The translations under genes and the position numbers were made by a program. Below, in pieces: positions 1 through 6,058 of a stretch of 23,629 nucleotides of DNA. Below the pieces are notes generated by a model. The model was not told where the DNA came from. It did no database searches and saw nothing but the letters and a program-made list of their open reading frames with translations. Numbering within the stretch: position 1 is the stretch's first letter; each line of letters begins with the position of its first letter. The DNA is from CAG-557 sp045540315 (lineage in GTDB: Bacteria; Bacillota; Clostridia; Oscillospirales; Acutalibacteraceae): assembly GCA_045540315.1 (NCBI GenBank), contig JAZQHA010000021.1:1-23629 (forward strand). The letters are read 5' to 3'.

Positions 1-2
1 TG

Positions 3-101
3 TACGGTAAGGAAGCAAGCAACCGAAAACAAGAGATAGACCGCCAGCACTACACTATTCCGAACCAAAGACCAAAAGATAAGCATTGTGGGAAAATCTA
101 A
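3..101 (+). CDS. C-terminal tail of an unrecognised protein (5' end outside window)
   Basis: An open frame enters from the left edge and ends at a TAA at 99-101, giving about 32 very hydrophilic, basic residues (for example NRKQEIDRQHYTIPNQRPKD). No domain is recognisable in so short a piece. By position it would be the last gene before the tet cargo, which in Tn1549-like elements is often a conjugation-module or accessory gene; that is inference. Its stop codon falls just inside the inverted repeat at 83-124, which could act as its terminator. It could also be a chance open frame. Confidence 0.35.
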   Translation, partial: YGKEASNRKQEIDRQHYTIPNQRPKDKHCGKI

Positions 102-124
102 ACTTTTGGATTTTCCTACAATGC
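83..124. repeat. 16-bp inverted repeat (hairpin)
   Basis: The arm at 83-98 (GCATTGTGGGAAAATC) is matched by its reverse complement at 109-124 with a single G:T-type mismatch, around a 10-base loop. There is no T-run after it, so it is not a canonical rho-independent terminator. It may be a bidirectional terminator, or a remnant of an element end at the left border of the cargo. Confidence 0.7.
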
Positions 125-174
125 CGACTACGGCGGAATCCTTCCCACTCCTTATATCTTTATTTCCGTATACA

Positions 175-203
175 TTGAATTTGTATTTAGTAAATGCTAT
201 AAT
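175..203 (+). promoter_or_regulatory. Sigma-A-type promoter
   Basis: TTGAAT at 175-180 and a perfect TATAAT at 198-203 are separated by exactly 17 bp. The promoter points at the truncated kinase-like ORF that begins at 241. It could also drive read-through into the tet leader. Confidence 0.6.
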
Positions 204-240
204 GTCCCTATTCAAATTATAAATGTGTTGAATTAGTTAC

Positions 241-483
241 ATGTACATATTTTTTGTGCCGCATAAATACCCTGTTGAGGTTGTCGTTCTTTGTCCAGAT
301 GTGGAAACAATAAAAGGAAGGGAACGATACAGGGAGAAAACAGGCTATTCCGGCTTTACGGTTGAAACCTTATACGATACATTTATGCAGACAACACCAC
401 GGATCGGCTTTTGGCTGGACAATTCCAACCAAACACCACAGCAGACAGCAGAAACCATTCTGAACGCCAGAAAGTCGGTATGA
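241..483 (+). pseudogene. 5'-truncated P-loop nucleotide/chloramphenicol-phosphotransferase-like kinase
   Basis: The 80-residue frame lacks any Walker A. It keeps what looks like the C-terminal half of a small P-loop kinase: a beta strand (VEVVVLCPD), a basic lid-like segment (GRERYREKTGY), then PRIGFWLDNSNQTPQQTAETIL, a pattern I associate with AAA/CPT-like kinases near tet genes. The frame is closed by a TGA at 229-231, so the N-terminal half is missing, not merely read from a different start. No good ribosome site precedes the ATG at 241. The piece is probably a relic left when the tet cassette was assembled, and catalysis is not expected. The family call rests on memory of similar sequences and is moderate. 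Confidence 0.45.
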
Positions 484-522
484 TTGTTACATATAAGGGG
501 AAGAAAAATTTCTTTTAGGTAC

Positions 523-551
523 TTTCTTTCCTAAAACTAATGTGATATAAT
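523..551 (+). promoter_or_regulatory. tet promoter
   Basis: A TATAAT at 546-551 sits in the context TGTGATATAATAGCATCATT, as in the known tet(M)/tet(O)-type upstream regions. The -35 box is poor (TTTCTT at 523-528, 17-bp spacer). Transcription would start near 558 and run through the leader. Confidence 0.65.
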
Positions 552-580
552 AGCATCATTCCAAAAAAGGAGTAAAAAAT

Positions 581-604
581 ATGCGGCAAGGTATTCTTAA
601 ATAA
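581..604 (+). CDS. Short leader peptide of the tet attenuation region (7 aa)
   Basis: ATG at 581 follows a strong AAAAAAGGAG ribosome site and encodes MRQGILK followed by TAA. Its coding DNA forms the left arm of a long-range hairpin: GTATTCTTAAAT at 591-602 pairs perfectly with ATTTAAGAATAC at 676-687. The same arrangement precedes tet(M) in Tn916. A ribosome on the leader would alter the folding of the downstream RNA, which is how tetracycline-dependent read-through is thought to work in this family. The peptide itself probably has no other role. Confidence 0.55.
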   Translation: MRQGILK

Positions 605-687
605 AACTATAATCAAATAGTGGGAACAAAGGATTATGATAGTCCCTTTTGTGGGGGCTTGGTTTTTTGTACCCAATTTAAGAATAC
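591..687 (+). promoter_or_regulatory. Long-range hairpin of the tet leader RNA
   Basis: The perfect 12-bp inverted repeat (591-602 with 676-687) encloses a G/T-rich loop containing GGGGGCTTGGTTTTTTG. This matches the organisation of the tet(M) leader. Its likely role is transcriptional attenuation upstream of the resistance gene. Confidence 0.6.
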
Positions 688-740
688 TTTTGCCTTATCA
701 ATTTTGACATATCCGAAAAACAGCAATCACAAACAGGTGT

Positions 741-785
741 ATGCTGTATATGTGTATGTCCGCAAATTATAATCCCCAGTGGTAA
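741..785 (+). CDS. Second tet leader peptide (14 aa)
   Basis: ATG at 741 opens a frame reading MLYMCMSANYNPQW and ending at TAA (783-785). In tet(M) the equivalent leader peptide is about 28 residues and runs through the terminator stem. Here it stops inside the left arm of the terminator hairpin. Ribosome occupancy of this frame is expected to compete with formation of the hairpin at 774-804. No clear ribosome site is visible upstream, so translation is plausible but unproven. Confidence 0.45.
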   Translation: MLYMCMSANYNPQW

Positions 786-810
786 AAGTATTTTACTGCT
801 GGGGATTTTT
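774..810 (+). terminator. Attenuator terminator upstream of tet(32)
   Basis: CCCCAGTGGTAAAA (774-787) pairs with TTTTACTGCTGGGG (791-804) with two imperfect pairs and a 3-base loop, followed by A and five T at 806-810. It corresponds to the CCCAGTGATAA hairpin in the tet(M) leader. It should end transcription in the absence of tetracycline. Confidence 0.75.
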
Positions 811-845
811 ATGCCCTTTTGGGGCTGTAAAAGGAGGACAATCAC

Positions 846-2765
846 ATGAAAATAATCAATATTGGAATTCTCGCCCATGTAGACGCAGGAAAAACAACAT
901 TGACGGAAAGCCTGCTGTACACCAGTGGAGCGATTGCGGAACAAGGAAACGTGGATAAAGGAACTACAAGAACAGACACTATGATTTTGGAACGGCAGCG
1001 CGGAATTACCATTCAGACAGCGGTTACTTCTTTTTGCTGGAATGATTATAAAATCAATATCGTGGACACTCCCGGTCATATGGATTTTTTAACCGAAGCA
1101 TACCGCTCTTTATCTGTCCTTGACGGAGCTGTTTTAGTCATTTCGGCAAAAGACGGCGTACAGGCACAAACCCGTATATTATTCCATGCGCTTCAGAAAA
1201 TGGACATTCCGACAATTATCTTTATAAATAAGATAGACCAAAATGGGATCGACCTGCGGCGTGTTTACCAAAGCATTAAAGATAAACTTACCAGTGATAT
1301 GATTGTCATGCAGGAGGTTTCCCTGTCGCCAAAGATAACCATGACCGATATTTCTGATTTGGACAAATGGGATATGATTATTTCCGGAAGCGATGAACTA
1401 TTAGAACGATATGTTGCAGAGGATTCTTTGGATATACAGGAATTACAATATGAAAAGTGCAAAAGAACCAGATGCTGCTCTTTGTTTCCTGTTTATCATG
1501 GGAGTGCAAAAGACAATTTAGGAACAGAAAAACTGATTGAAGCGATTACAGAAACTTTCATTACAGAAACAGACGATATTCAGTCTGAATTATGTGGATA
1601 TGTTTTTAAGGTTGAGTATACAGAGCGGAAAAAACGGCTTTCTTATTTACGCCTGTATCATGGGACGCTCCATTTACGGGATACCCTGCTGCTGTCAAAA
1701 AAGGAAAAAATAAAGATTACAGAAATGTGTATTCCGTCAAATGGTGAAATCGTCCCGGTTGACCATGCCTGTCCGGGAGAAATTGTTATTTTAGCTGATG
1801 ATACTTTGAAACTGAACGACATTCTGGGAAATGAAAAACTCCTGCCTCACAAAACACGGATTGATAATCCCATGCCATTACTTCGGACAACGGTAGAGCC
1901 GCAAAAGCCGGAGCAAAGGGAAGCCCTGTTAAATGCCCTCACAGAGATTGCTGATACAGACCCTCTTTTGCATTTTGACATTGATACTGTTACACATGAG
2001 ATTATATTATCTTTTTTGGGAAAAGTACAGTTAGAAGTTATTTGTTCGCTATTAGAAGAAAAATATCATGTGGGCGTGGCTATGAAAGAGCCTTCGGTTA
2101 TTTATCTGGAAAGACCGCAAAAAAAAGCGAGCTACACGATTCATATTGAAGTGCCGCCGAATCCGTTTTGGGCATCTATTGGTTTGACTGTAACACCGCT
2201 TCCTGTTGGAAGCGGAACACAATATAAAAGCGAGGTATCTCTCGGCTATTTAAACCAAAGTTTTCAAAATGCCGTCATGGAGGGTGTGCGTTATGGAATG
2301 GAGCAGGGCTTATATGGCTGGGGAGTGACAGACTGCCAAATTTGTTTTGATTATGGAGTTTATTACAGCCCGGTCAGCACCCCCGCTGATTTTCGTTTTC
2401 TTGCGCCTGTCGTGTTGGAGCAGGCATTGAAAAAAGCAGGAACACAACTGTTGGAACCATACCTTTCCTTTACCCTTTTTGCACCGCAGGAATATCTTTC
2501 ACGGGCTTATAATGACGCACCAAAGTATTGCGCAATCATTGAATCAACCAGACTTGAAAAAGATGAAGTTATTTTTAAGGGGGAAATCCCTGCCCGTTGT
2601 ATTGGTGAATATAGAAATGATTTGAATTTTTATACAAATGGAAGAAGTGTCTGCATTACAGAATTAAAAGGGTATCAGGAAACTTCCGGCGAGCCTGTGT
2701 TTCAGCCACGCCGCCCGAACAGCCGTTTAGACAAGATCCGGCATATGTTTCAGAAGATAATGTAA
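846..2765 (+). CDS. tet(32): Ribosomal protection tetracycline resistance protein Tet(32)
   Basis: This 639-residue protein is an EF-G-like GTPase that binds tetracycline-stalled 70S ribosomes and releases the drug. The GTPase motifs are complete: AHVDAGKT at about residues 10-17, DTPGH at 74-78 and NKID at 128-131. The C-terminal domain IV/V segments conserved in Tet(M)/(O)/(W) are also present (YSPVSTPADFR, APQEYLSRAYNDAPKYCA, QPRRPNSRLDK). Length is the family norm. The N-terminal stretch GNVDKGTTRTDTMILERQRG with SFCWNDYKINIVDTPG matches my memory of Tet(32) and of the 32-part of the mosaic tet(O/32/O), not Tet(M), Tet(O) or Tet(W). The C-terminus ends MFQKIM, unlike the Tet(O) end MFHKLA, which argues against a simple O/32/O mosaic. 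AAGGAGG lies 8 bases before the ATG. Expression is probably controlled by the attenuator at 591-810. The ribosomal-protection class is certain; the exact allele name is likely. Confidence 0.9.
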   Translation: MKIINIGILAHVDAGKTTLTESLLYTSGAIAEQGNVDKGTTRTDTMILERQRGITIQTAVTSFCWNDYKINIVDTPGHMDFLTEAYRSLSVLDGAVLVISAKDGVQAQTRILFHALQKMDIPTIIFINKIDQNGIDLRRVYQSIKDKLTSDMIVMQEVSLSPKITMTDISDLDKWDMIISGSDELLERYVAEDSLDIQELQYEKCKRTRCCSLFPVYHGSAKDNLGTEKLIEAITETFITETDDIQSELCGYVFKVEYTERKKRLSYLRLYHGTLHLRDTLLLSKKEKIKITEMCIPSNGEIVPVDHACPGEIVILADDTLKLNDILGNEKLLPHKTRIDNPMPLLRTTVEPQKPEQREALLNALTEIADTDPLLHFDIDTVTHEIILSFLGKVQLEVICSLLEEKYHVGVAMKEPSVIYLERPQKKASYTIHIEVPPNPFWASIGLTVTPLPVGSGTQYKSEVSLGYLNQSFQNAVMEGVRYGMEQGLYGWGVTDCQICFDYGVYYSPVSTPADFRFLAPVVLEQALKKAGTQLLEPYLSFTLFAPQEYLSRAYNDAPKYCAIIESTRLEKDEVIFKGEIPARCIGEYRNDLNFYTNGRSVCITELKGYQETSGEPVFQPRRPNSRLDKIRHMFQKIM

Positions 2766-2846
2766 CATCTTGCGCAATGCAAACGTTCATTGCTGGCTAT
2801 TGCGAAATATCATTGATAAAATCAGCATCAGAGAGGAGGAACCATT

Positions 2847-3301
2847 TTGAACCAGAAACAGACGGATATTACAACAGGAAAGCAAATACGTCATCTGCGA
2901 ACACAATCGGGAATGACACAGGAAGAACTGGCTGGGAAATTGAATGTTACCCGGCAGGCGCTATCGAATTGGGAGAGAGATGTTAATGAACCCGATTTAA
3001 ATACGTTGAAAAAAATTTGTTTTCTTTTTGGAGTCCACATGGACGATTTTGCGAAGGAGGTAATAACAAAAATGGAAACATGTGAAAAAAAGAGAAACGA
3101 CAATTTAATAAGTATGATATGGCAATTGGACTTTTTTATGGTGTCGGGATATTTCTTGGCATTGGTATTTTCTTTGTTGGCGGTTTTATGACAATGTCGG
3201 GTGCAGGGTGGGGAGCATCACTATTTGGCGGTGGCTGTTTTTCTCTTGTATTTGGCTTGATATGCCATGCAGTTATTACATTGAGAAGAAATGACAAATG
3301 A
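2847..3301 (+). pseudogene. XRE-family transcriptional regulator with C-terminal membrane segments (frameshifted)
   Basis: The gene starts at TTG 2847 behind GAGGAGGA. The first frame gives a canonical XRE helix-turn-helix (QIRHLRTQSGMTQEELAGKL, then VTRQALSNWERDVNEPDLNTLKKI) at residues about 10-60. The frame then drifts after EKKRNDN and ends at 3191. In the +1 frame the sequence continues NKYDMAIGLFYGVGIFLGIG and reaches TGA at 3299-3301 with two hydrophobic, glycine-rich membrane segments. Adding one A near 3101 (GACAATTTAA to GACAAATTTAA) would restore DKFNKYDMAIG, so a one-base deletion is the simplest reading. Intact HTH-plus-TM proteins of this type are common small regulators in clostridial cargo. 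A 114-residue DNA-binding product could still be made. It lies 81 bp after the tet gene and is probably co-transcribed with it. Confidence 0.7.
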
Positions 3302-3347
3302 TGACATATCCTGCTTTCTAGTCTTTTCGGTCATATCGCGTAAAAAA

Positions 3348-3376
3348 GCCGCTGCTTTTGGCTTTCCAATAGCGGC
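3348..3376 (+). terminator. Possible hairpin terminator after the XRE gene
   Basis: GCCGCT at 3348-3353 pairs with AGCGGC at 3371-3376, preceded by an A-run and with a T-rich loop (GCTTTTGGCTTTCC). There is no T-tract downstream on the + strand. On the reverse strand the A-run (3342-3347) becomes a T-run, so it may terminate minus-strand transcription instead. This is a weak call. Confidence 0.3.
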
Positions 3377-3381
3377 GGCAA

Positions 3382-3450
3382 AGGGAAATATCCTTTGAAT
3401 ACCTTACAGAAGAAAAGTTTTGCAGCATTATAAAAATAAAAGCCTATACC
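3382..3450 (+). pseudogene. Relic of a second sigma-70-like (Tn916 Orf7-type) gene
   Basis: Reading from 3382 gives REISFEYLTEEK, which matches REISLEYLTDEK inside the intact sigma-like gene. At DNA level 3381-3417 and 4603-4639 agree at 33 of 37 positions, counted by eye. The similarity ends abruptly on both sides. The fragment shows that another copy of this element backbone once stood here, and that the tet/regulator block was joined to it by deletion or recombination. It has no expected function. The right end of the fragment is uncertain. Confidence 0.55.
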
Positions 3451-3514
3451 ATTTTGGAAAGAAAAGATACATAATAGTCAAGACGGCAACAATCAGAAGT
3501 TATGGAGGGTAACA

Positions 3515-4282
3515 ATGGAATATAGTAAGGAAGATTTAATGGAAGCAAAAAGGCAAATTTTGGGAGTGGGAGAGAACATGGGAACAGAGGAAAGCAAAAA
3601 GATCTGGGAGAAAAACGCACAATTTTGGGATGATGCAATGGGTGACGAATCCAATGAATTTCACAGAGAGGTAGTACGTCCCAAAGTAACGGAACTTCTC
3701 TCTCCTGATCCTTCGGATTACATTTTGGATATTGCGTGCGGCAATGGAAATTATTCTTCGTATCTTGCACAGAGAGGCGCTTAGGTCGTCGCTTTTGATT
3801 ACAGCAAAAAAATGATAGAATTGGCTAAAAGACGGCGATCACAATATGCAAAACAAATTGAGTTTTGCGTAGCGGATGCGACCAATAGAGAAAGCTTATT
3901 AGGATTAAAAAGAAATCGAGCCTTTACGAAAGCAGTTTCTAATATGGCAATTATGGATATTACGGATATTGAACCGCTTTTTATGGCTGTTTATGAACTA
4001 TTGGAGGAAAACGGGATTTTTGTCTTTGCAACGCAGCACCCTTGTTTTATCACATTGACTGAAAAATATATGACACCGCACAGTTACTATGATATCGCGA
4101 TCGAAGGGCAGCCGGAGGAGCAGATTTATTATCATCGTTCCATACAAGATATTTTTAACCTTTGTTTCAGAGCTGGATTTGTCATTGATGGATTTTATGA
4201 AGAATGTTTCAAAAACAATAAAGAAATTCCTATGGTAATGATAGTAAGGCTTAAAAAGGTAAAACGTGATAGCTTAAAATAA
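3515..4282 (+). pseudogene. Class I SAM-dependent methyltransferase, interrupted by an amber codon
   Basis: The frame opens at ATG 3515 behind TGGAGGG; a second possible start is ATG 3581. It runs to TAA 4282 except for TAG at 3782-3784 (codon 90). The part before the stop contains methyltransferase motif I (YILDIACGNGNYSSYLAQRGA). The same frame resumes with VVAFDYSKKMIELAKRR, the acidic loop that binds the SAM ribose, then FCVADAT, SNMAIMDI and a C-terminal Rossmann half. Without the stop the protein would be 255 residues, normal for the family. A single C-to-A change of a serine TCG codon would produce the TAG. The substrate is unknown. The stop falls between two SAM-binding motifs, so neither piece should be active unless the amber is suppressed. 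Part of the AT-rich cargo with tet(32). Confidence 0.8.
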
Positions 4283-4304
4283 ATTCAAGTTTGCCGGATA
4301 AATA

Positions 4305-4415
4305 GCAAACCCGGCCGAGCCAGTCAACGGTCAAGATGAACGGGCTTCGCCCGCCGTTGACAGCCCCGCCCGGTTTTGCAGTTAGGCAGTCAAGGAGCGA
4401 CAGCCTAAAGTGCTG
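4305..4415. other. Structured non-coding block: nested and consecutive hairpins
   Basis: Three foldable units are visible. GTCAACGG at 4323-4330 pairs with CCGTTGAC at 4354-4361. Inside it CGGGC-TTC-GCCCG folds at 4341-4353. Next, TTAGGC at 4382-4387 pairs with GCCTAA at 4403-4408. An outer pairing of GCAAACCCGG-type sequence (4305-4314) with CCCGGTTTTGC (4369-4379) is possible but imperfect. It marks the abrupt change from AT-rich cargo to GC-richer element backbone. No coding potential was seen between 4283 and 4486. A terminator, regulatory RNA or DNA-protein recognition site are all possible. Confidence 0.5.
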
Positions 4416-4486
4416 CCGCCCCTTACTATCATAAAAAGCAACTACTAACCAGCCACAGCCCTTTTGGGAGGAAAGGGGGATTTTCC

Positions 4487-4933
4487 ATGACCTGTACAGA
4501 AGAATATCGGGAACATATCGAGTACACTTTCCATGCCTTTTGCAAAGTCGTTATCCGAAATGCAACGATCAACGCAGCGAGGACACGGAGCAGGAAGCAC
4601 AAAAGAGAAATATCCCTTGAATACCTCACAGACGAAAAGCACTACCCTTTAGGCACGACAGATGAATATTTCCAAGCCCCGGAGCCGGACGAGGAATACA
4701 TACTTACCCTTTGCGGCGATACGGTCATTTTCAGCAGCGGTTTACTTGCGGAAGCCCTGTCACGGCTGGACGAACGGGAGCGGGAAATGATTTACCTGTC
4801 CTTTTTCAAGCGTATTCCACAGCACGAAATTGGCAGACAGTACGGGCGCAGCCGCAGCACAGCGGGCTACCATATCCGAAAAGTCCTACGGCAGCTCCAA
4901 GCGGAAATGGAGGGAATGGCATATGAGAAATAA
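4487..4933 (+). CDS. Sigma-70-like regulator of the mobile element (Tn916 Orf7-type)
   Basis: A 148-residue protein. The C-terminal third is a sigma region-4-like helix-turn-helix: LAEALSRLDEREREMIYLSF followed by FKRIPQHEIGRQYGRSRSTA and GYHIRKVLRQLQ. The N-terminal part (YTFHAFCKVVIRNATINAAR, then REISLEYLTDEKHY) is typical of the sigma-factor-like proteins of Tn916/Tn1549-type elements. It has no region 2 of a full sigma factor, so it may work as a partial or split sigma controlling element genes. Start is ATG 4487, with GGGAGGAAAGGGGG upstream. Its stop overlaps the next start (ATG 4923), which indicates translational coupling. Confidence 0.8.
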   Translation: MTCTEEYREHIEYTFHAFCKVVIRNATINAARTRSRKHKREISLEYLTDEKHYPLGTTDEYFQAPEPDEEYILTLCGDTVIFSSGLLAEALSRLDEREREMIYLSFFKRIPQHEIGRQYGRSRSTAGYHIRKVLRQLQAEMEGMAYEK

Positions 4934-5126
4934 TAGGCTTCTCCCCTATGAAACAATCGTCCAAGCCGCCAGCGGGGAGCCGGAAGCGGTGGGAACTGTA
5001 TTGCAGTATTACCGCCGCCGCATACAATGTGCCGCCCGTGTGAATGGACGGGTAGACCAAGATACAGAGGACTACATCACCCAGACGCTTCTCACAGCTA
5101 TTTTCAAGTTCCGCTTTGGGAGATAG
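4923..5126 (+). CDS. Small helix-turn-helix protein of the element (Tn916 Orf8-type)
   Basis: A 67-residue protein beginning MRNNRLLPYETIVQAASGEPE and ending AIFKFRFGR. It overlaps the sigma-like gene by 11 bp. The pattern (LPYETI..A..GE.EA...VL.YY...I..) is that of the short HTH-domain proteins encoded directly after the sigma-like gene in Tn916/Tn1549 relatives, resembling region 2 of a sigma factor. Together the pair may supply split sigma activities; that is inference. A strong terminator follows at 5175. Confidence 0.75.
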   Translation: MRNNRLLPYETIVQAASGEPEAVGTVLQYYRRRIQCAARVNGRVDQDTEDYITQTLLTAIFKFRFGR

Positions 5127-5174
5127 CCCTACCGCCTACAACTGAATAACCGCCGCTTCGCCGGCAACCAGAAA

Positions 5175-5210
5175 GCAGTAAATCTATTCAACAGATTTGC
5201 TGCTTTTTTT
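5175..5210 (+). terminator. Rho-independent terminator
   Basis: GCAGTAAATCT (5175-5185) pairs with AGATTTGCTGC (5193-5203) with one wobble, loop of 7, followed directly by seven T at 5204-5210. It ends the sigma-like/HTH operon. Confidence 0.9.
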
Positions 5211-5348
5211 CGTTCCTGTTTGGCATTTTTGAAAATCCCCAGTATGAAAAAACAAAAGGGAAAATAGCCGCCGCAGTTGGCAAAATCCCTTACTTATCCG
5301 TAGAGGGTATCAAAGAAAAAAATACTGCCATTGTCCGCCTATTCCGGC

Positions 5349-5365
5349 TTGCGTGGTGTTGTAGG
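5349..5365. repeat. Direct repeat copy 1, flanked by inverted CTATTCC/GGAATAG
   Basis: TTGCGTGGTGTTGTAGG occurs here and again, identical, 57 bp downstream. CTATTCC (5339-5345) and GGAATAG (5365-5371) bracket this copy and would put it in the loop of a hairpin. This is a plausible binding site for MobC or the relaxase. Confidence 0.7.
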
Positions 5366-5405
5366 GAATAGAGGGGAAATTCTAAAAATCTCCGTCCATT
5401 TTGCT

Positions 5406-5422
5406 TTGCGTGGTGTTGTAGG
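5406..5422. repeat. Direct repeat copy 2
   Basis: Identical 17-bp copy of the motif at 5349-5365. It lacks the flanking inverted repeat. See the oriT region entry. Confidence 0.7.
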
Positions 5423-5659
5423 TAGTGAAAGGAAAATTTTCAAGATATGCCGGAATAGCGGGTAGCAAAGCCCTTTTGAAACGTTTTGTTAGCGGAAAGG
5501 ACGGGAGCCGGGGAACGCCGGAGTTTTTCAGAGCAAGATTCTACCGAGGTGCCAAAATTCGCTCTCCGCTTATTTTTGCCCCTGCGGGAATCTTGTTGGG
5601 GAGTGCCTTCCCCAAACCCTGCTATGCGCCCTGTCGGGCGAGAAAGGAGGTCACAGACC

Positions 5660-6058
5660 ATGCGAAAGAAATACAATACGCCCCACCGCCGTCATGTGGT
5701 AAAGACCCGCATGACCGATGAAGAATACGCCGACTTCACCGGGCGGCTGGCGGCTTATGAAATCAGCCAGTCCGAGTTTATCCGGCAAGCCATACGGAAA
5801 GCGACCATACGCCCCATTGTCACCGTTTCCCCGGTCAATGACGGGCTGCTTGCCGCCCTCTCCAAGCTCACGGCAGAGTACGGGAAAATCGGCGGCAACT
5901 TAAACCAGATTGCCCGGAGCCTGAACGAATACGGAAGCCCCTACCGGGGGCTGGAAAAGGAAGTGCGGGGAGCCGCCGCCGACCTTGCCGCCTTGAAGTT
6001 TGAAGTCTTGCAGAAAGTAGGTGAAGCCGTTGGCGATACTCAAACATATCAGCTCTAA
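5660..6058 (+). CDS. mobC: MobC-like plasmid mobilisation relaxosome protein
   Basis: A 132-residue protein starting at ATG 5660, behind AAAGGAGG. The N-terminus is a ribbon-helix-helix DNA-binding fold: a basic strand (HVVKTRMTDEEYADF) then helices (SQSEFIRQAIRKATI). The middle carries the MobC signature GKIGGNLNQIARSLNEYG, and the C-terminal helix contains ALKFEVLQKVG. MobC proteins bind oriT and help the relaxase open and nick it. The 3' end overlaps the relaxase start by about 30 bp, so the two are co-translated. Frames that extend further upstream lack a ribosome site and run through the repeat region, so the downstream start is preferred. Confidence 0.9.
   Translation: MRKKYNTPHRRHVVKTRMTDEEYADFTGRLAAYEISQSEFIRQAIRKATIRPIVTVSPVNDGLLAALSKLTAEYGKIGGNLNQIARSLNEYGSPYRGLEKEVRGAAADLAALKFEVLQKVGEAVGDTQTYQL

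Larger units (their letters stand above)
5211..5659. other. 449-bp gene-free stretch before mobC: candidate oriT region
   Basis: No convincing gene with a ribosome site is present. The stretch holds a duplicated 17-bp motif (5349-5365 and 5406-5422), an inverted repeat that brackets the first copy, and two short hairpins just before mobC. Those are TTGGGGA/TCCCCAA at 5596-5602 and 5609-5615, and CGCCC/GGGCG at about 5627-5640. Non-coding DNA directly upstream of mobC and the relaxase is where the origin of transfer normally lies in such elements, so oriT is the best guess. The nick site cannot be assigned from sequence alone. Confidence 0.5.

Noticed and set aside
678..1079. 133-codon reverse-strand frame over the tet leader and tet start
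   Set aside because: It runs antisense to a certain gene and the attenuator, has no ribosome site and no recognisable domain.
2777..2986. 69-codon frame overlapping the XRE gene start
   Set aside because: It is an out-of-frame shadow of the HTH coding sequence with no ribosome site.
5244..5371. Short frame with sequence like GKIAAAVGKIPYLSVEGIKE between the terminator and the oriT
   Set aside because: The frame has no start codon with a ribosome site and runs through the repeat motif; treated as non-coding.
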